Source: Betaproteobacteria bacterium (lineage in GTDB: Bacteria; Pseudomonadota; Gammaproteobacteria; Burkholderiales; Burkholderiaceae_C). Taken from it: a stretch of 16,513 nucleotides of DNA. Both the position numbers and the translations under genes were made by a program. The stretch is from positions 1-16,513 of the forward strand of contig JANXLW010000471.1 of assembly GCA_025354965.1 (NCBI GenBank), in the 5' to 3' direction. The first letter of the stretch is position 1; every line of letters starts with the position of its first letter. Below are positions 13,576 through 16,513 of the stretch, one piece after another. The notes beneath the pieces were generated by a model. It saw nothing but the letters and a program-made list of their open reading frames with translations. It was not told where the DNA came from and ran no database searches.

Positions 13576-16470
13576 ATGTCGCAAAAAACTCCGGAACGAA
13601 CCAAACCTGCCATCGCACTGGCGCCTCAGCAAATTAGCGAAGAAGTGCTACTGGAAAAATATGGCAAAGGAACCGAGAAGACCATTCTCGACGTTAACCA
13701 GCGTGTTGCACGTGCTTTGGCCGCGGTCGAAGCGCCGGAGCAGCGAAAGCAGTGGGAAGCCAAATTTTTGCAGACCCTGCAAGATGGATTTCTGCCAGCC
13801 GGTCGCATTCAATCTGCCGCCGGTACAGATCTGGCCGCCACCCTGATCAACTGTTTTGTGCAACCGGTCGGTGATTCCATTGCCCATATAGAAGAGGGAC
13901 ATCCGGGCATTTACACCGCGCTGACCGAAGCCGCCGAAACCATGCGGCGCGGCGGTGGCGTGGGTTATGACTTCTCACGCATTCGACCGCATGGCGCCTG
14001 GGTTGGCAGCACCCAAAGCAGCGCGTCGGGGCCAGTCAGTTACATGCGCGTCTTTGATCGCTCCTGCGAGACGGTCGAATCCGCGGGTGCCCGTCGTGGT
14101 GCGCAGATGGGCGTTTTGCGCTGTGACCATCCTGATATTGAAGAGTTCATCCACGCCAAGGACAAAGGCGACCTGAAAAATTTCAACATCTCGGTCGGCG
14201 TCAGTGACGCCTTCATGGATGCAGTGCAACAAAACAGCGAGTTCGCACTGGTGCATCGCGCCGAACCGGGACCGGCCCAAAAAGCGGCAGGCGCCTATCA
14301 GGCGAAAGACAGCGGCCTGTGGGTCTATCGCAAACTGCTGGCACGCGAGTTGTGGGACCAAATCATGCGTTCCACCTACGACCACGCCGAGCCTGGCGTA
14401 TTGTTCCTGGACCACATCAACCACGACAACAACCTGTCCTATTGCGAAACCATCGCCACCACCAATCCGTGCGCCGAACAGCCGCTGCCCCCCTATGGCT
14501 GCTGCTGCCTCGGTTCGATCGACCTGACCCGTTTCATCGATCATCCGTTTGAAGAAATGGCGCGATTTGACCAAGCCGCTTTTGCCGAAGTGGCACGCGT
14601 GGCCACCCGCATGCTGGACAACGTGCTGGACGTGACCGTGTGGCCGTTGCCTCAACAGCAGGAAGAAGCCCGCAGCAAGCGCCGCGTCGGTCTGGGCTTT
14701 ACCGGACTAGGCGATGCGCTGGTGATGCTCAACCTGCGTTACGACACGCAGGAGGCGCGCGATATGGCCCGCCAAATTTCCGAATTAATGCGCGACACTG
14801 CCTACGATGCATCGGTGGAGTTGGCACGCGAACGCGGCGCCTTCCCCTTGTTCAATGCCGACCTCTACCTCAGTGGTCAAACCTTTGCCTCGCGTTTACC
14901 GGTAGCACTCAAGGAGCGCGTGCGTGCTCACGGGTTGCGCAATTCGCATCTGCTGTCCATCGCGCCTACCGGCACCATCAGCCTGGCTTTTGCCGACAAC
15001 GCCAGCAACGGGATTGAGCCTGCTTTCAGCTGGACTTACACGCGCAAGAAGCGAATGATGGACGGTAGCTTCAAGGAATATGCGGTAGAGGATCACGCCT
15101 GGCGCCTGTATCGCCATCTGCATGGCGAGGGCGCGGCGCTAACGTCGGCCTTTGTCACTGCGCTGGAAATGAGCGCTCAGGCACACGAATCGATGGTTGC
15201 CGCCGTGGCACCTTTCATCGACACGGCCATTTCCAAGACCGTCAACGTACCGGCTGACTATCCTTACGCCGACTTTCAACATCTGTACCTGCAAGCCTGG
15301 CAGTCTGGTTTGAAGGGTCTGGCAACCTACCGACCCAATTCTGTACTGGGTTCGGTGTTGAGTGTCACCCCCAGTTCGGCACCGACCACCACCACGCTGC
15401 AGATCGAAGGCACCAATCACCGCTTGTCGCTGGAACGACTGCCGGTCCCGGTGCTGTCGTCGTTGCGCTGGCCCAGCCGGCCCGAATTGCCTGGCGGCAA
15501 CCCGGCCTGGACTTTCATGCTGCACCACCCCTTCGGGCATTTCGCCTTGTTTGTCGGTGAACTGGCCGCTGAAGAGGGCGGCGCCCCCAAGCCATTCGAG
15601 GTCTGGGTCAATGGCACAGAACAGCCGCGCGGTTTGGGTGCCTTGGCCAAGACGCTGTCCATGGACTTGCGGGCCAATGACCCAGCGTGGCTGCAACTCA
15701 AACTCGACGCTTTGGCCACGGTGGCTGAAGAACACTCGTTTGAGATGCCTTTCCCACCACACGGCGAGCAGCGCTTGTTTCCCGGCGTGGTGGCCGCCAC
15801 GGCTGCGGTCATCCGCTGGCGTTGCGAACAGCTCAAGGCCTTGCCCAGCAAGGACTCCAAAGTGCCAACACCCGTGATAGATGCCATGTTCAGCCGTGGT
15901 GAGCCACAAACCGGCCCCTCAGGCACACTGGCCTGGTCAGTGGACGTGGACAACCCGGCCACCGGTGAATCTTTCACGGTGACTCTGAAGGAGGTCAATC
16001 TGCCGGGCCAGGACGGCATTCTGGTAACCCGCCCCTGTGCCGTTGGTTTTTCGGGCAACTATCCCCGCGCCCTCGATGGCCTGGCCAGGTTGCTGTCACT
16101 CGATATGCGGGTGATTGATCCGGCCTGGATTGGAATGAAATTGCGCAAGCTGCTCAACTACGCCGAGCCTCTTGGGCATTTCATGGCATTCGTGCCGGGG
16201 TTGCCGCATGGTGAACGACGCCAGCAGACCTGGCCTTCCACGGTGGCTTACATCGCTCGCCTCATCATTCATCGCTACGCCATGCTGGGCGTGCTGAACG
16301 AAGAAGGCTTGCCGCTGCGCGATATGGGTGTGCTGGATGCCCCGAAAAGCCAGGAAACGTCAAGCACCATGGCCGGAAAAATTTGCCCCGAGTGCGGTAA
16401 CCCTACCGTCATTCACAAAGACGGCTGCGATTTTTGTACCGCTTGCGGCTATGTGGGGCAATGCGGCTAA
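13576..16470 (+). CDS. nrdJ: Vitamin B12-dependent (class II) ribonucleotide reductase
   Basis: A 964-aa enzyme that makes deoxyribonucleotides with adenosylcobalamin as radical source, so it works with or without oxygen. The active-site triad is clear: N297, C299 (thiyl) and E301 in NPCAEQPL. The redox pair is probably C93 (INCFV) with C309-C311 in GCCCLGS. APTGTISL (a phosphate-binding segment) and GVLRCDHPDIEEF are also typical. After about residue 610 come two related copies of a TSCPD-like domain: DPAW recurs at 702-705 and 848-851, each preceded by a similar LxxLAKxLSMDL-type helix. The tail holds C937, C940, C951, C954, C957 and C963, a zinc-ribbon-like cluster likely to help reduce the active site. 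ATG 13576 has AGGAAG 6 nt upstream. Two NrdR boxes precede it, which agrees with the assignment. No second subunit is needed or seen. Confidence 0.97.
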   Translation: MSQKTPERTKPAIALAPQQISEEVLLEKYGKGTEKTILDVNQRVARALAAVEAPEQRKQWEAKFLQTLQDGFLPAGRIQSAAGTDLAATLINCFVQPVGDSIAHIEEGHPGIYTALTEAAETMRRGGGVGYDFSRIRPHGAWVGSTQSSASGPVSYMRVFDRSCETVESAGARRGAQMGVLRCDHPDIEEFIHAKDKGDLKNFNISVGVSDAFMDAVQQNSEFALVHRAEPGPAQKAAGAYQAKDSGLWVYRKLLARELWDQIMRSTYDHAEPGVLFLDHINHDNNLSYCETIATTNPCAEQPLPPYGCCCLGSIDLTRFIDHPFEEMARFDQAAFAEVARVATRMLDNVLDVTVWPLPQQQEEARSKRRVGLGFTGLGDALVMLNLRYDTQEARDMARQISELMRDTAYDASVELARERGAFPLFNADLYLSGQTFASRLPVALKERVRAHGLRNSHLLSIAPTGTISLAFADNASNGIEPAFSWTYTRKKRMMDGSFKEYAVEDHAWRLYRHLHGEGAALTSAFVTALEMSAQAHESMVAAVAPFIDTAISKTVNVPADYPYADFQHLYLQAWQSGLKGLATYRPNSVLGSVLSVTPSSAPTTTTLQIEGTNHRLSLERLPVPVLSSLRWPSRPELPGGNPAWTFMLHHPFGHFALFVGELAAEEGGAPKPFEVWVNGTEQPRGLGALAKTLSMDLRANDPAWLQLKLDALATVAEEHSFEMPFPPHGEQRLFPGVVAATAAVIRWRCEQLKALPSKDSKVPTPVIDAMFSRGEPQTGPSGTLAWSVDVDNPATGESFTVTLKEVNLPGQDGILVTRPCAVGFSGNYPRALDGLARLLSLDMRVIDPAWIGMKLRKLLNYAEPLGHFMAFVPGLPHGERRQQTWPSTVAYIARLIIHRYAMLGVLNEEGLPLRDMGVLDAPKSQETSSTMAGKICPECGNPTVIHKDGCDFCTACGYVGQCG

Positions 16471-16477
16471 GGCCGCA
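16462..16477 (+). terminator. Small hairpin at the nrdJ stop codon
   Basis: TGCGGC (16462-16467) pairs with GCCGCA (16472-16477) around TAAG, whose TAA is the nrdJ stop. The stem is GC-rich but no T run follows, so intrinsic termination is doubtful. It might serve two converging genes. Confidence 0.3.
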
Positions 16478-16488
16478 GACCTGCTGCT

Positions 16489-16513
16489 TCAGTCGCGCAC
16501 CACCAGCACCGGC
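16489..16513 (-). CDS. Possible C-terminal end of a minus-strand gene (UspA-like?)
   Basis: Read on the minus strand from the window edge, one frame gives PVLVVRD followed by TGA (16491-16489). PVLVVR is a common C-terminus of universal stress protein (UspA) domains, and a convergent gene would suit the short gap after nrdJ. Only seven residues are visible, so this could easily be chance. Confidence 0.25.

Noticed and set aside
13975..15909. Minus-strand open frames of 226 and 256 codons inside nrdJ
   Set aside because: They are antisense to strongly conserved ribonucleotide reductase sequence and show no family features or start signals.

Overview
The window reads as a stretch of a GC-rich, facultatively respiring Gram-negative chromosome. 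A betaproteobacterium (Burkholderiales or Rhodocyclales type) is my best guess, from the style of the class II ribonucleotide reductase, CtaB and SCO proteins; this is an inference from protein character and no database was searched. Coding density is high, and I see no transposase, CRISPR array, tRNA or rRNA.

Region 1 (1-10637, all minus strand) is one tightly packed gene series that reads from 10637 down past base 1. In transcription order it holds: a 61-aa single-helix protein; a CuA-containing subunit II; a heme-copper oxidase-type subunit I (HCO1); heme O synthase CtaB; a membrane-anchored SCO/SenC copper chaperone; a bc-type cytochrome b fused to a plant-type [2Fe-2S] domain and an FAD/NAD(P)H reductase; a 172-aa membrane-anchored protein of unknown family; a second, paralogous cytochrome b fused to two [4Fe-4S] motifs and an MvhD-like domain; a second, very different heme-copper subunit I (HCO2); and the N-terminal part of a polytopic protein that may be related to CtaA. 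Adjacent genes overlap or nearly touch at several junctions (ATGA, 8-nt overlap, 1-nt gap, abutting stop/start), so joint translation is likely.

The region is unusual in three ways. Both HCO subunits keep all six metal-binding histidines but lack the helix VI tyrosine of A- and B-type oxygen reductases (Gln in HCO1, Phe in HCO2), which fits the less-studied NO-reductase-like branches of the superfamily at least as well as an O2 reductase. The two cytochromes b keep both bis-His heme sites and a recognisable relic of the quinol-site PEWY motif, yet no Rieske protein or cytochrome c1 is encoded here; instead they are fused to soluble electron-transfer modules. A working model is that HCO1 with its CuA subunit takes electrons from cytochrome c, while the cytochrome b pair links the quinone pool to NAD(P)H and to a low-potential Fe-S partner, possibly delivering electrons to HCO2. 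CtaB and SCO would supply heme and copper.

Region 2 (10638-10834) is a divergent promoter region with a perfect 7-bp inverted repeat around a 10-bp AT-rich spacer.

Region 3 (10835-13175, plus strand) is a TonB-dependent receptor of the hemoglobin/heme type with FRAP and NPDL motifs, closed by a hairpin that includes its stop codon. Heme uptake would suit a neighbouring heme-rich operon, but the histidine usually found between those two motifs is absent.

Region 4 (13160-13575) is a 416-bp regulatory region with two NrdR-like boxes 32 bp apart and an FNR/Dnr-like site. It precedes nrdJ (13576-16470), a B12-dependent ribonucleotide reductase with a duplicated C-terminal domain and a Cys-rich tail. 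The last 25 bases may hold the end of a minus-strand gene.
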